Source: Geobacter sp. SVR
GTDB lineage: Bacteria > Desulfobacterota > Desulfuromonadia > Geobacterales > Pseudopelobacteraceae
Length of the DNA: 64,000 bases
Assembly (NCBI RefSeq): GCF_016865365.1
Contig: NZ_AP024469.1
Span: 2,696,501 to 2,760,500 of the forward strand
Direction: 5' to 3'
Positions within the stretch are counted from its first letter, which is position 1; every line of letters begins with the position of its first letter. The position numbers and the translations under genes are program-made. Under the pieces are notes generated by a model, which was given only the letters and a program-made list of their open reading frames with translations, made no database searches and was not told where the DNA came from. This document shows, in pieces, positions 37,838 to 46,919 of the stretch.

Positions 37838-38992
37838 TCATTTCCTGATGCCTGTCAGCCGGCCCAGCACGATCCCGCCGAGCGCCGCCAGAATGCTGAG
37901 CATGGCGCCCATCTTGGCCGCTCCCCTTGTCACGGGATCGACAAAAGCCTCGCCAGCCACAAACAGCGCCACCGTAAATCCGGTGCCGGCGATCATGCCG
38001 ACCACCAGCAGGTCGCGCTGCTGCATGCCATGCGGCAGGCCGAAGCCGATCCTCTCTGCCAGGTACCCGAAACCGAGAATTCCCGCTGTCTTGCCGGCAA
38101 TCAGCGCAATCAGGACCAGCCAGGTAACCGTCCCCACACTGGAGAACTCGACGCCGGCATTGGCCAGTCCAAAGGCGAACATGCCGAAATCGACCACCAC
38201 CTTCCATTCGTGCTCGAACGTGGCAAGCGTGGAACGATCCGAAGGGTCTTCCTCGAACAGATGCCTGGTTTCGCGGCGTCTGTGGGGCAAAAAGGGAATG
38301 ATGAACACCAGCGCCAAGGCAGGATGAAGGTGCGCCCGGTGCAGTCCGAGCCAACTGAGCGCTCCGCCGAAGATCAGGTAGGGCCAGTAACTTTTCACCT
38401 TCAGCCGCCGCAGCACATAGGCGGCAGCCATGCCCAGACCGGTCAGCAGCAGCCAGGAGGGTGCTGCCGGATGGAGCGGATCGGGATAAAACACGGCGAT
38501 GATCGCCAGACCGAGGGCATCGTCGGCGACTGCCAGCAACAGCAGGTACGATACGGCCGGGTGCCCTCCTCCGAACACCAGCCGGGCCGCCAGCCAGGCC
38601 AGGGCGATATCGGTCGCGGTCGGAATGCCCCAGCCGTTGCGCAGTTCGGGCGCTCCAATGACTGCATTCAGCCCCAGGTATACCGCAACCGGCCCCAGCA
38701 CTCCCCCCAATGTCCCCAACAGTGGGTTGACCGCCCGGGATACCGGGTACAGATCTCCTCCCGGCAGAAAGCTCTGGGTGATCTCCACCGCAGCAATGCC
38801 GAAAAACAGCACCATGAACAGTTCATTGGAGAGGGCATGGAAGGAGAAGCCGCCGAATGATGGGGCGGTGATGAAGCGCTGATATCCTTCCGGGTCGAGG
38901 TTGGCCCACAGCAGGGCGAGCACCACGCCGCACACTAGCGGTATGGAAAACTCCCTCAAGAGATTGATGCGCTCTTGTATTGCCTTTTTCAT
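37838..38992 (-). CDS. nhaA: Na+/H+ antiporter NhaA
   Basis: The 384-residue membrane protein matches NhaA: GGWGIPTATDIALAWLA contains the two-Asp transport region with TATDIA (the usual motif has a second Asp nearby), and LLLLAVADDALGL carries the DD pair equivalent to D163/D164. It exports Na+ or Li+ in exchange for protons. I prefer the ATG at 38992, with GGAG 9 nt ahead; ATG 39007 and TTG 39010 are alternatives. It lies behind a structured leader (39020-39120) that may be a cation-sensing riboswitch. Confidence 0.93.
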   Translation of the reverse strand: MKKAIQERINLLREFSIPLVCGVVLALLWANLDPEGYQRFITAPSFGGFSFHALSNELFMVLFFGIAAVEITQSFLPGGDLYPVSRAVNPLLGTLGGVLGPVAVYLGLNAVIGAPELRNGWGIPTATDIALAWLAARLVFGGGHPAVSYLLLLAVADDALGLAIIAVFYPDPLHPAAPSWLLLTGLGMAAAYVLRRLKVKSYWPYLIFGGALSWLGLHRAHLHPALALVFIIPFLPHRRRETRHLFEEDPSDRSTLATFEHEWKVVVDFGMFAFGLANAGVEFSSVGTVTWLVLIALIAGKTAGILGFGYLAERIGFGLPHGMQQRDLLVVGMIAGTGFTVALFVAGEAFVDPVTRGAAKMGAMLSILAALGGIVLGRLTGIRK

Positions 38993-39019
38993 GGGTTCGT
39001 GCTCCATCAATCGAATAGT

Positions 39020-39120
39020 GTTCGTAATGAACCTTCCGGAATACGAACGTCCGGTTCATGCCCTTGGCGATGATTCCGACGGTGCTAGCGCAGTCGTTGG
39101 CTTCCCCCTTCTCATCTGCG
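39020..39120 (-). ncRNA. Structured nhaA leader, candidate nhaA-I-type riboswitch
   Basis: Read on the minus strand, GATGA (39116-39112) pairs with TCATC (39073-39069). It encloses a purine-rich GAAGGGGGAAGCCAA stretch and a CGAC/GTCG hairpin (39096-39093 with 39080-39077). Further down, GAACCGGA (39057-39050) can pair with downstream TCCGG/GGTTC (39040-39029), or its loop GTTCGTA (39048-39042) can pair with TACGAAC (39026-39020); the two folds exclude each other, as in an expression platform. The position ahead of nhaA and the GGGGGAAGCCAACGAC block recall the nhaA-I motif, reported as a Li+/Na+-class sensor; that match is from memory. Confidence 0.5.
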
Positions 39121-39239
39121 GCAGGTTGTGCGGATAAGTACGGGAAAGAACGTCGGCTGCGGTTTATCCCCTGGACGATGGACCGGAGATCATTGGGCCG
39201 GAAGCAGGAAGGACTTCGCGAAGAGCTTGCATGGCAGGA

Positions 39240-40115
39240 TCAATACTTCACGCGCGGGTCGAGTGCGTCGCGGATGCCCTCCCCCAGCAGGTTGTAGGCC
39301 AGCACGGTCACCAGAATCGCCAGACCGGGAAACAGCGAGAGCCACCAGGCAAACTCGATGTAGTCCTTGCCGGAGGTGAGGATGTTGCCCCAGCTGGGTG
39401 TGGGTGGCTGGACCCCGATGCCGAGAAAGGAGAGCGCCGATTCGGTCAGGATGGCGGCGGCAACCCCCAGGGTGGCAGAGACCAGCACCGGGGACATGGC
39501 ATTGGGCAGAATATGGCGAAAGATGATGCGGAGGTCGGAACAGCCGATGCTGCGGGCTGCCATGATATAGTCCATCTCGCGGATCGACAGTGTCTCGGCC
39601 CGCACCAGGCGCGCCACTCCCATCCAGCCGGTCAGGCCGATGATCGCCATGATGTACCAGATGTCGGGGCGCAGAAAGGTGATTACTGCCAGGATCAGGA
39701 AGAAGGCCGGGAAACAGAGCATGATGTCCACCACCCGCATCAGCACCGTGTCCGTAAGACCGCTGTAGTAGCCAGACACCAGGCCGACCACCGTGCCGAT
39801 GGTCACGGCAATGCCCACTGCCACGAATCCCACTTTGAGCGAGATGCGCGCACCGTAGAGCACGCGGCTGAAAACGTCGCGCCCCAGTTCGTCGGTGCCG
39901 AACCAGTGCTGCCACGAAGGGGGAGCCAGCACCTGCCAGGCATCGATGGTATTGGGATCGCTGGGGGCAATCAGCGGCGCCAGCAGGGAGACGGCAAACA
40001 GCAGCGCCACGATGCAGCCGCCGGCCATGGCCATGCGGTTGCGCTTGAGGCGCTGCCAGAACACCGCATACATATAGGAATGCTTGAAGTCCATGGAAGT
40101 ATTCAATGGACTCAC
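39240..40115 (-). CDS. ABC transporter permease, DppC/OppC type
   Basis: The 291-residue permease has the N-terminal OppC segment (RNRMAMAGGCIVALLFAVSLLAPL), the conserved DELGRDVFSRVLYGARISLKVG block and the EAA loop (YIMAARSIGCSDLRIIFRHILPN). It forms the channel with the DppB-type gene. As annotated it starts at GTG 40115, overlapping the stop of the DUF2442 gene by 4 bases; ATG 40094 is possible. Neither start has a clear ribosome site, perhaps because the DUF insertion displaced the original one. No binding protein or ATPase gene is near. Confidence 0.92.
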   Translation of the reverse strand: MSPLNTSMDFKHSYMYAVFWQRLKRNRMAMAGGCIVALLFAVSLLAPLIAPSDPNTIDAWQVLAPPSWQHWFGTDELGRDVFSRVLYGARISLKVGFVAVGIAVTIGTVVGLVSGYYSGLTDTVLMRVVDIMLCFPAFFLILAVITFLRPDIWYIMAIIGLTGWMGVARLVRAETLSIREMDYIMAARSIGCSDLRIIFRHILPNAMSPVLVSATLGVAAAILTESALSFLGIGVQPPTPSWGNILTSGKDYIEFAWWLSLFPGLAILVTVLAYNLLGEGIRDALDPRVKY

Positions 40116-40366
40116 GCAGCCAGTTTTGCAGGCAGTTCGTGCTTGATTCCGAGCAGGCCGTCTATGGAAAGGTCCTCATCCAGAAGAGGCCAATGAATGC
40201 CGTACCCAGCGGGTGATACTTCAAACCGCGAACGTTCCAATCCGGAGGAGTTGAAAAGACGGGAAGAGATCTCCTCCAGAATGAATTCGTACTCTTTGCC
40301 GTCTACGGTCATCTGCAATGAGGCATCTGTTACCATGACATTTTTGACCTCATGATACGGTTTCAT
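40112..40366 (-). CDS. DUF2442-family protein
   Basis: The 84-residue protein is recognised by its beginning (HEVKNVMVTDASLQMTVDGK) and the closing GYGIHWPLLDEDLSIDGLLG, typical of DUF2442. GAAGGAG precedes the ATG at 40366. DUF2442 proteins are frequently found immediately after DUF4160 proteins and the pair has been proposed as a toxin-antitoxin-like module; which is the toxin is not certain. It overlaps its partner's stop by 1 base and the permease start by 4 bases. It looks intact. Confidence 0.85.
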   Translation of the reverse strand: MKPYHEVKNVMVTDASLQMTVDGKEYEFILEEISSRLFNSSGLERSRFEVSPAGYGIHWPLLDEDLSIDGLLGIKHELPAKLAA

Positions 40367-40621
40367 TAATTTTTCTCCTTCTGAAATCGTTCCCATTCGG
40401 CTTCGATGAATTCGAAATACTCGTAAACAATCTTGATAATTTCACGCCTGTCTCGGCTACTCATATTGTAGCTGAACGCTTCAATCACATCAGAATTAAT
40501 CCGAGTCAAGCCAGAATTTGCACTCCATATCACCCTTACGGCAATGAATATGAAGCGGCTCACAACCTTCATTGGCATAGAAAAAGAGACGACAGCCAAG
40601 AATAAACAGAATTGTAGGCAT
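40366..40621 (-). pseudogene. DUF4160-family gene with a frameshift
   Basis: From ATG 40621 the frame reads MPTILFILGCRLFFYANEGC, then EPLHIHCRKGDMECKFWLDSD and a stop (TAA): the N-terminal half of DUF4160. The rest (SDVIEAFSYNMSSRDRREII to FQKEKN) continues in the frame shifted by one base and ends at 40366. Both halves together make a normal DUF4160 of about 85 residues. A sequencing error or programmed shift is possible. GAGGG lies 5-6 nt ahead of the ATG. The local base use is AT-rich compared with the flanking permease genes, a sign of transfer. Confidence 0.82.
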
Positions 40622-40645
40622 CGGTCCCTCGGAAAGTGATTGCAT

Positions 40646-41623
40646 TTAGGCCCCGTGCCTGATGCGCGGATCCGCCAGGGCATAGCTGATATCCGCGATC
40701 AGGTTGCCGATCAGGGTCAGGAAGGCGCCGATCACCAGGATGCCCATTACTACCGGGTAGTCGCGCGACATGACCCCCTGGTAGAAGAGCTGCCCCATGC
40801 CGGGGATCGCGAAGATGGTCTCGAAGATGACGCTGCCTCCGATCAGGCCGGGGATAGAGAAGCCGGCCAGGGTGATCAGCGGCAGGAGCGCGTTGCGCAG
40901 GGCGTGCTTGTAGATCACCACCCGCTCGGACAGCCCCTTGGCACGGGCAGTGGTGATGTAGTCCTGGCCGATGACATTCAGCATGGAGGAGCGCATGTAG
41001 CGCGACAGGCCGGCCAAGCTGCCGAAGGAAGCCACCATGACCGGCATGATCAGATGTTTGGCCAAATCGGCCAGATACCGCACTGTGCCGTACCCGTCGC
41101 TTCCCAGGGTATGCAGCCCCGAGATGGGCAGCCAGTTGAGCTTTACGCCGAAGAAGTACATCAGCAGCAGCGCCAGCCAGAAGGTCGGCACGGCAAACCC
41201 CACGAACACGAATACGGTTATACCCTTGTCGAGCCAGGTATCGCGGTGGGTGGCCGCCAGGATGCCGATCGGAATCGCGAGGCCGAACTCCAGCAGCAGG
41301 GCGATGATGTTAAGGGAAATGGTCACCGGCAGACGCTCCCCGATCTTGTCGATCACCGGTCGGTTATCGGAGGAAAAGGAACGCCCCAGGTCAAGCCGCG
41401 CCAGTCTGCCGACCCAGCTGAAGTACTGGACATGCAGAGGTTGGTCAAGACCGTAGAATTTCCTGATACGCTCGCGGGCCTCCTTGCCCACCTTGGGATT
41501 CATGGCCATCTGCATCTCCACCGGTTCGCCGGGGGCCAGATGGATCACGGTGAAGGTGATCAGTGTAATGCCGATCATCAGCGGGATCAGCATCAGCAGG
41601 CGTTTTACGAGATAAGCGGTCAT
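40646..41623 (-). CDS. ABC transporter permease, DppB/OppB type
   Basis: The 325-residue permease has the typical [23 protein letters not shown] opening, the LDLGRSF block and the EAA loop ([28 protein letters not shown]). Together with the DppC-type gene it would form an oligopeptide or Ni2+/peptide importer channel. It starts 25 bp behind the E2 gene stop and is separated from its partner permease by the DUF4160-DUF2442 module. Confidence 0.93.
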   Translation of the reverse strand: MTAYLVKRLLMLIPLMIGITLITFTVIHLAPGEPVEMQMAMNPKVGKEARERIRKFYGLDQPLHVQYFSWVGRLARLDLGRSFSSDNRPVIDKIGERLPVTISLNIIALLLEFGLAIPIGILAATHRDTWLDKGITVFVFVGFAVPTFWLALLLMYFFGVKLNWLPISGLHTLGSDGYGTVRYLADLAKHLIMPVMVASFGSLAGLSRYMRSSMLNVIGQDYITTARAKGLSERVVIYKHALRNALLPLITLAGFSIPGLIGGSVIFETIFAIPGMGQLFYQGVMSRDYPVVMGILVIGAFLTLIGNLIADISYALADPRIRHGA

Positions 41624-41648
41624 GGATCTCCCACGAAACAGAATACAC

Positions 41649-42977
41649 TCACGATTCCAGCAGCAACTCCTCGGGTTCCTCGATGTACTCCTTGACCCGT
41701 TTCAGAAATCCGACCGCCTGACGGCCGTCCACGATGCGGTGATCGTAGGAGAGCGCCAGGTACATCATCGGACGGATAACGACCTGTCCATCGCGGACCA
41801 CCGGCCGGTCCAGAATGGCGTGCATGCCGAGCACACCGCTCTGAGGAGGATTGAGGATCGGGGTGGAGAGCATCGACCCGTAGACCCCGCCGTTGGAGAT
41901 GCTGAAGGTACCCCCTTCCAGGTCCGCTATGGCCAGACGGTTGTTCCTGACCTTCTCCGTGAAATCCGCTATGGCCTGATCCATTTCATACATCCGCATC
42001 CGCTCGACGTTGCGCAGAATGGGCACGACCAGCCCCTTCTCGCCCCCTATGGCGATGCCGATGTCGTAGTAGTGGTGGTAGACGATATCGTTGCCGTCGA
42101 TTCTGGCATTCAGTGCGGGAAACTCCTTCAAAGCCTCGACGCACGCCCTGATGAAGAACGGCATCAGCCCCAGCGTACTCCCGTGCCGCTGGCGAAAATG
42201 CTCGCGGTATTTCTCGCGCAGCATCTTGACATGACTCAGGTCAGCCTCGGTGAAGGTGGTCAGCATGGCGGTCTGCTGCCGTGCCGCCACCAGGCGCTCC
42301 GCAATCCGCTTGCGGATCGGCGTCATGGCGACCCTCTCCTCGCGGCGCGAACCGTGGACCGGGGGGACCTCGCTGCCCACTGGAAGCGGCTCGGTGTGTG
42401 GTGGGGCTGGTTCGATAGCAGGCGCTTTTTTCTCCTCCCCCGGAACCGCGGTCGGCGCAGGCGTGGCTGCTGCCGATTCAGGAGGAGCCTGGGCGGGGGG
42501 TTCGGGTGCCGGCACAACAGCCCCCTGCTTTTCCGGACGGCGGGATGACTCCTGGATCCGTGAGAACAGATCATCCAGGGTGATTCGTCCCCCCCTGCCG
42601 CTGCCGTTCACCGTTTCCGGGGCGATCCCTTCCCGGAGCATTTCGCGCCGTACCGAGGGGGATGAAACCGAAGCCTTGATCTCTTCATGCAGTCGCGCCC
42701 GTTCGTCAACGGAGGCCGCTTGTTCCCGAGGGGCCGGGGCAACGGCAGCCTGTTCGGCAATCGAGCCGATCACGGCGCCGATCTTGACCGTTGTCCCCTC
42801 GGCCACGGTGATCGTCAGAATGCCGGCTGTGTCGGCATGCAGATCGAGCGTGATCTTGTCGGTTTCCAGCTCGCAGAGCGGTTCGTCCTTGGCAACCGCC
42901 TCCCCGTTCTTCTTGTACCACTTGGCAAGCAAAGCTTCATATACGGATTCGCCGACTTCAGGCACCTTGATGTCCAT
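41649..42977 (-). CDS. sucB: 2-oxoacid dehydrogenase E2 (dihydrolipoamide acyltransferase), probably succinyltransferase
   Basis: The 442-residue protein has a lipoyl domain (1-75; the lipoylated Lys is in ETDKITLDL), an E3/E1-binding domain at about 110-150 with [13 protein letters not shown], a Pro/Ala-rich linker, and a catalytic domain ending [15 protein letters not shown] with the active-site His and Asp. SucB rather than AceF is favoured by the AFLPR-poor core and single lipoyl domain, but substrate specificity is inferred. E1 and E3 genes are not adjacent. A terminator separates it from nifS upstream. Confidence 0.88.
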   Translation of the reverse strand: MDIKVPEVGESVYEALLAKWYKKNGEAVAKDEPLCELETDKITLDLHADTAGILTITVAEGTTVKIGAVIGSIAEQAAVAPAPREQAASVDERARLHEEIKASVSSPSVRREMLREGIAPETVNGSGRGGRITLDDLFSRIQESSRRPEKQGAVVPAPEPPAQAPPESAAATPAPTAVPGEEKKAPAIEPAPPHTEPLPVGSEVPPVHGSRREERVAMTPIRKRIAERLVAARQQTAMLTTFTEADLSHVKMLREKYREHFRQRHGSTLGLMPFFIRACVEALKEFPALNARIDGNDIVYHHYYDIGIAIGGEKGLVVPILRNVERMRMYEMDQAIADFTEKVRNNRLAIADLEGGTFSISNGGVYGSMLSTPILNPPQSGVLGMHAILDRPVVRDGQVVIRPMMYLALSYDHRIVDGRQAVGFLKRVKEYIEEPEELLLES

Positions 42978-43040
42978 ACGAGACTCCCTCCCCGGAGACG
43001 ATAGGCTTGCAGCATACTACTGCATTTTACCCGATTCTCC

Positions 43041-43078
43041 AAAAAAAACAGGGGCACCCGGCCAGGTTGCCCCTGTTT
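43041..43078 (-). terminator. Terminator behind nifS
   Basis: On the minus strand an 11-bp stem (AAACAGGGGCA with TGCCCCTGTTT) is followed by eight T. It lies 26 bp beyond the nifS stop and ahead of the E2 gene. Confidence 0.92.
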
Positions 43079-43103
43079 ATATTTCATTGTGCCTGCATAT
43101 GGC

Positions 43104-44279
43104 CTACTGCTGTGCCTTGAGATGCTCCCGCCCGAAAGGGGACATCTGCCGCAGAAGGTGGATGATGGGGGGCAGTTCGCGGATGACCAGGTCGATCTCG
43201 GCTTCGGTGTTGAAACGGGACAGCGAGAAGCGGATCGAGCCATGGGCGCAGGTAAAGGGCACTCCCATGGCTCGCAGGACATGGGAAGGCTCCAGCGAAC
43301 CCGAGGTACAGGCACTGCCGGACGAGGCACAGATACCCCGCTCGGACAGATGCATCAGAATCGATTCCCCTTCGACGAATTCGAAGGCGATGGAGGTCGT
43401 ATTGGGCAGACGGTCGGCACCGTCGCCATTGACACGGGCATAGGGGATGGCGGCCATCAGCTCTTTCTGCAGGCGGTCGCGCATGGCCTTGACCTGGGTG
43501 TTCTCCAGCTCCATGTGCTGGCCGGCCAGCTCACAGGCCTTGCCCAGGGCGATGATGGCGCCGGCGTTCTCGGTACCGGCCCGACGGTTCCTCTCCTGAT
43601 GTCCTCCCACCAGCAGCGGCCGATAGGGGGTACCACGACGCAGGTAGAGCACGCCGATACCCTTGGGGGCGTGCAGTTTGTGCCCGGAAACCGACAGCAT
43701 GTCGATCCGGGAATCGGCCATGTTGATCGGGATCTTGCCGACCGCCTGGACCGCATCGGTATGAAAGAGCGCCCCTTTGGACTTGGCAATGGCAGCCGCC
43801 TCCTCCACCGGAAAGATTACGCCGGTTTCGTTGTTGGCCCACATCAGAGAGACGATCGCGGTGTCGTCGTCGACAGCGCCCCTGAGCTCATCCATGTCGA
43901 GGCGGCCGGCGCCGTCCACCCCGATTTCGGTGACACGGTAGCCCTTCTGGGTCAGGTTGCGGCACTGGGTCAGAACCGCCGGATGCTCCACCCGGGAGGT
44001 GATCACATGCCGGCGGTCCGGGAAGACCTCCAGCGCCGAGCGGATGGCGGCATTGTCACTTTCGGTGCCGCAGGCGGTGAAGATGATCTCGTCCGGCGAG
44101 GCACCCAGCAGGGCAGCCACGCGGTTGCGCGCCTCGACCACCTTGCCCTGCACCTGGCCTCCGAAGAAATGCATGGAACTGGGATTGCCGTACAGCTCGC
44201 AGAAATAGGGGCGCATCTCCTCGAAAACCGCTTCATCCACCTTGGTGGTGGCATTGTTGTCCAGGTAGATCTCTTTCAT
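43104..44279 (-). CDS. nifS: Cysteine desulfurase NifS
   Basis: The 391-residue PLP enzyme has the Lys in SVSGHKLHAPKG that binds the cofactor and the catalytic Cys in SSGSACTSGS, as in the NifS/IscS class I desulfurases. It delivers sulfur for Fe-S cluster assembly on NifU. The 4-base overlap with nifU marks a nifU-nifS operon. In Geobacter-like genomes without isc this pair is often the main Fe-S machinery, so it need not be tied to nitrogen fixation. No other nif gene is in the window. Confidence 0.95.
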   Translation of the reverse strand: MKEIYLDNNATTKVDEAVFEEMRPYFCELYGNPSSMHFFGGQVQGKVVEARNRVAALLGASPDEIIFTACGTESDNAAIRSALEVFPDRRHVITSRVEHPAVLTQCRNLTQKGYRVTEIGVDGAGRLDMDELRGAVDDDTAIVSLMWANNETGVIFPVEEAAAIAKSKGALFHTDAVQAVGKIPINMADSRIDMLSVSGHKLHAPKGIGVLYLRRGTPYRPLLVGGHQERNRRAGTENAGAIIALGKACELAGQHMELENTQVKAMRDRLQKELMAAIPYARVNGDGADRLPNTTSIAFEFVEGESILMHLSERGICASSGSACTSGSLEPSHVLRAMGVPFTCAHGSIRFSLSRFNTEAEIDLVIRELPPIIHLLRQMSPFGREHLKAQQ

Positions 44280-45142
44280 GCCGGGACCTCCTCGACCACG
44301 ATGTCCTCGGCCACCAGGTCGCGCAGCTTGAGCTCGACCATCCGGGCGGTATTGCCGGATGATGCACAGCCGGCGCAGGCTTTGCGGAAAGCCACCTGGA
44401 CCCGGGAGCCGTCGATGTCGATCAGTTCCAGATCGCCGCCGTCAGCCCACAGCAGAGGACGAATGTCGCGTTCGAGGACTTCCTGGATCAGCTGCATCTT
44501 CTTCATATTGGAAAGCTTCTCGGGGCGCTTGCGCGGTTCCTCGGCACGGGTGCCGATCACTTCGTCGATCAGTTCCTTGATTTTGGGAATGCAGCCGCCG
44601 CAGCCGCCGCCGGCCTTGGTGAAATGGGTGACCTGCTCCGCTGTGGTGAGGTGGTTGGTTTCGATCACTTTTTTCAGGAAGATGTCGGTGATGCCGAAGC
44701 ATTTGCAGACAATGGTCCCCTCCTGGTCGGGATAGGCCGGACCATGGTCATGGCTGTGGGCCGGCACCTCGTGGCCACGGTACTTGGCAACGGCCGCTTC
44801 CAGCGCCTCCTGTCCCATCACGGAACAGTGCATCTTCTCCTCCGGCAGTCCCCCCAGGAAATCGGCGATCTCCTGGTTGCTGATGGCCAGGGCCTCGTCC
44901 AGGGTCTTGCCCTTGACCATCTCGGTCAGGGCCGATGAAGAGGCAATGGCACTGGCGCAGCCAAAGGTCTGAAACTTGGCGTCGACGATCTTCTCCTTGT
45001 TCTCATCCAGCTTGAGGTACAACTTCAGGGCATCGCCGCAGGCAAGACTGCCCACTTCGCCGACGGCATCCGCATCGGGTATGTCTCCCACATTGCGGGG
45101 GTTAAGAAAATGGTCTTTGACGATCGGTGTATAATCCCACAT
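44276..45142 (-). CDS. nifU: Fe-S cluster scaffold protein NifU
   Basis: The 288-residue three-part protein has an IscU-like domain (1-125; Cys in LACGDALKLYL, TFGCASAIASSS and EKMHCSVMG), a central BFD-like [2Fe-2S] domain (about 140-190; CKCFGITD and GGGCGGC), and a C-terminal Nfu domain with the CAGC pair in KACAGCASSGNT. It builds clusters transiently and hands them on. A His-rich linker (HSHDHGP) lies between the first two domains. Confidence 0.95.
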   Translation of the reverse strand: MWDYTPIVKDHFLNPRNVGDIPDADAVGEVGSLACGDALKLYLKLDENKEKIVDAKFQTFGCASAIASSSALTEMVKGKTLDEALAISNQEIADFLGGLPEEKMHCSVMGQEALEAAVAKYRGHEVPAHSHDHGPAYPDQEGTIVCKCFGITDIFLKKVIETNHLTTAEQVTHFTKAGGGCGGCIPKIKELIDEVIGTRAEEPRKRPEKLSNMKKMQLIQEVLERDIRPLLWADGGDLELIDIDGSRVQVAFRKACAGCASSGNTARMVELKLRDLVAEDIVVEEVPA

Positions 45143-45265
45143 GTCTCTGTTTCCTCTCCGTGTTAATTACCATGGCGGTGCTGCGCTGCAGCGCCAAAAG
45201 AATCGATATGCCTGGTCGCTCCGGCCTCAGCGCCGGTAAGCGTCATGCTCTGCTCGGTGTTCCAG

Positions 45266-46684
45266 CTATCCCAGAATGAAGTTTCTGCCGGCCACCATCA
45301 CTTCCGTCAGGCGGCCATCTGTGGCGGCCTCGCCATAAAGACGCACCACCGGCTCGGTCCCGGATTTGCGGAACAGCATCCAGCTGCCATCCTCCAACAG
45401 CAGCTTGGTCCCATCGATCCGGATGACCTCCCTGACTTTTGCTCCGGCCACTTCGGCAGGCAGGGCTTCGATCTTGGAAGCGTAGGCTGCCTCCAGTTCC
45501 GGTGAAAGCTTGAGGTTGTCGCGGCGGGTAACAACCCGGCCCACTTCTCCGTAGAGCCGCTCCAAAAGCTCGCGCACGGTTTTGCCTTCACGGGCCACCA
45601 TCTCGGCCACCAGCAGGCAGGCCAGGATGCCATCCTTCTCGGGCACATGCCCCTTGATGGTCAGGCCGGCACTTTCCTCGCCGCCGATCACGATCTTGTC
45701 CTGACTGATCAGTTCTCCGATGAACTTGAAGCCGACCGGTGTCTCATATACCGGAACCCCGTGTTTTCTGGCAACGGCATCGATCAGGTGCGACGTTGCC
45801 ACGCTTCTGGCCACGCCCCCTTCCAGCTTGCGGACGCGGATCAGGTAATCTAGAAGCAGGGCGATGATGTAGTTGGGCTCAATGAAACTGCCGTCCGCAT
45901 CCAGGATGCCGAAACGGTCGGCATCGCCGTCGGTCGCCAGGCCGAGCCGGATCGCGGGATCGTTTTTGACCAGCGCAATGAAATCCGGGATATGGCTTTC
46001 AGACGGTTCCGGCGGATGTCCGCCGAAATAGGGATCAGGGCGGTCATTGATCATGACGAACGGAATCTTTACCTGCGCAAAGGGGGCCTCCAGGTAGCCG
46101 CGGGCCGTTCCGTAGAGCGGGTTGAGCGCGACCTTGCCCAGCTTCGCAATGGCATCGAAATCAACCTTCCGCTCCAGTGCCGCGAGATAGTGTTCGCGCG
46201 GATCGATGGTCTCCAGCAGTCCGCGATCCTTGGCTTCGGCTGACGAAAGCTGCTTGTAACTCGCCTTGCCCAGCATCTGGTTGGCGCGGCGTTCGATATC
46301 TTTAGTCGTCTCCGGCAACGCCGGGCCTCCCCAGGAGGGAGAAAACTTGACTCCGTTGTATTCCGGCGGATTATGGCTGGCCGTAAAATTTATCGCTCCG
46401 GCGGCATTGCGCCTCAATATTTCGAAGGACACCACCGGTGTCGGCGTATCCCGTTCACAGAGAAACGACTTGATGCCGGCCCCTGCCAGTACCAGGGCAG
46501 CCTCCTGGGCAAAGCGCTGTCCCATGAAACGGGTGTCGCAGCCGATCACGACCCCTTTGTGCTGCTCTCCGGCCGCCGTCAGGTGATCCGCGATGGCCTG
46601 AATCACGATCTTGACGTTGTCGAAGGTGAAATCTTCGCACAGAATTCCGCGCCAGCCAGATGTCCCAAAGGCGATCTGCGTCAT
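45266..46684 (-). CDS. Alpha-D-phosphohexomutase (phosphoglucomutase/phosphomannomutase)
   Basis: The 472-residue protein has the phosphoserine loop TASHNPPEYNG, the Mg-binding DGDADRFG, the sugar-binding GGEESAGL and a C-terminal phosphate-binding FRKSGTEP. It interconverts hexose 1- and 6-phosphates for glycogen, LPS or exopolysaccharide precursors; glucose versus mannose preference cannot be read off. Two adjacent ATG codons exist; the second (46684) is 5 nt from AGGAGG and preferred. It is divergent from the PxxKW gene. Confidence 0.92.
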   Translation of the reverse strand: MTQIAFGTSGWRGILCEDFTFDNVKIVIQAIADHLTAAGEQHKGVVIGCDTRFMGQRFAQEAALVLAGAGIKSFLCERDTPTPVVSFEILRRNAAGAINFTASHNPPEYNGVKFSPSWGGPALPETTKDIERRANQMLGKASYKQLSSAEAKDRGLLETIDPREHYLAALERKVDFDAIAKLGKVALNPLYGTARGYLEAPFAQVKIPFVMINDRPDPYFGGHPPEPSESHIPDFIALVKNDPAIRLGLATDGDADRFGILDADGSFIEPNYIIALLLDYLIRVRKLEGGVARSVATSHLIDAVARKHGVPVYETPVGFKFIGELISQDKIVIGGEESAGLTIKGHVPEKDGILACLLVAEMVAREGKTVRELLERLYGEVGRVVTRRDNLKLSPELEAAYASKIEALPAEVAGAKVREVIRIDGTKLLLEDGSWMLFRKSGTEPVVRLYGEAATDGRLTEVMVAGRNFILG

Positions 46685-46851
46685 CATTACCTCCTTGTCA
46701 ATTCCAGATTATATGCGAAAATATATCGTCATGCGGGAACGCAAACGGGCACATCGGGTCGTCACAACAAGACAGCTTTTGTCGTATTAGATTAATACAC
46801 GAATCCCTCTCAGTCAAGTCAAACAGCCGCAAATATAAGGGACTTTTCCTA

Positions 46852-46880
46852 TTGACATTTTTCTTCCATACTTGTTACAG
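46852..46880 (+). promoter_or_regulatory. Sigma-70 type promoter of the PxxKW gene
   Basis: TTGACA (46852-46857), 17 bases, then TTACAG (46875-46880). The -35 is perfect and the -10 weak. It lies 40 bp upstream of the start codon. Confidence 0.6.
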
Positions 46881-46919
46881 TCAAGACTCGGTAACGAACA
46901 AAAATTAGGAGGAAGAAGC

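Noticed and set aside
43104-45142. A nitrogen-fixation island suggested by nifU-nifS
   Set aside because: No other nif gene is nearby, and this pair often serves general Fe-S assembly in this group.
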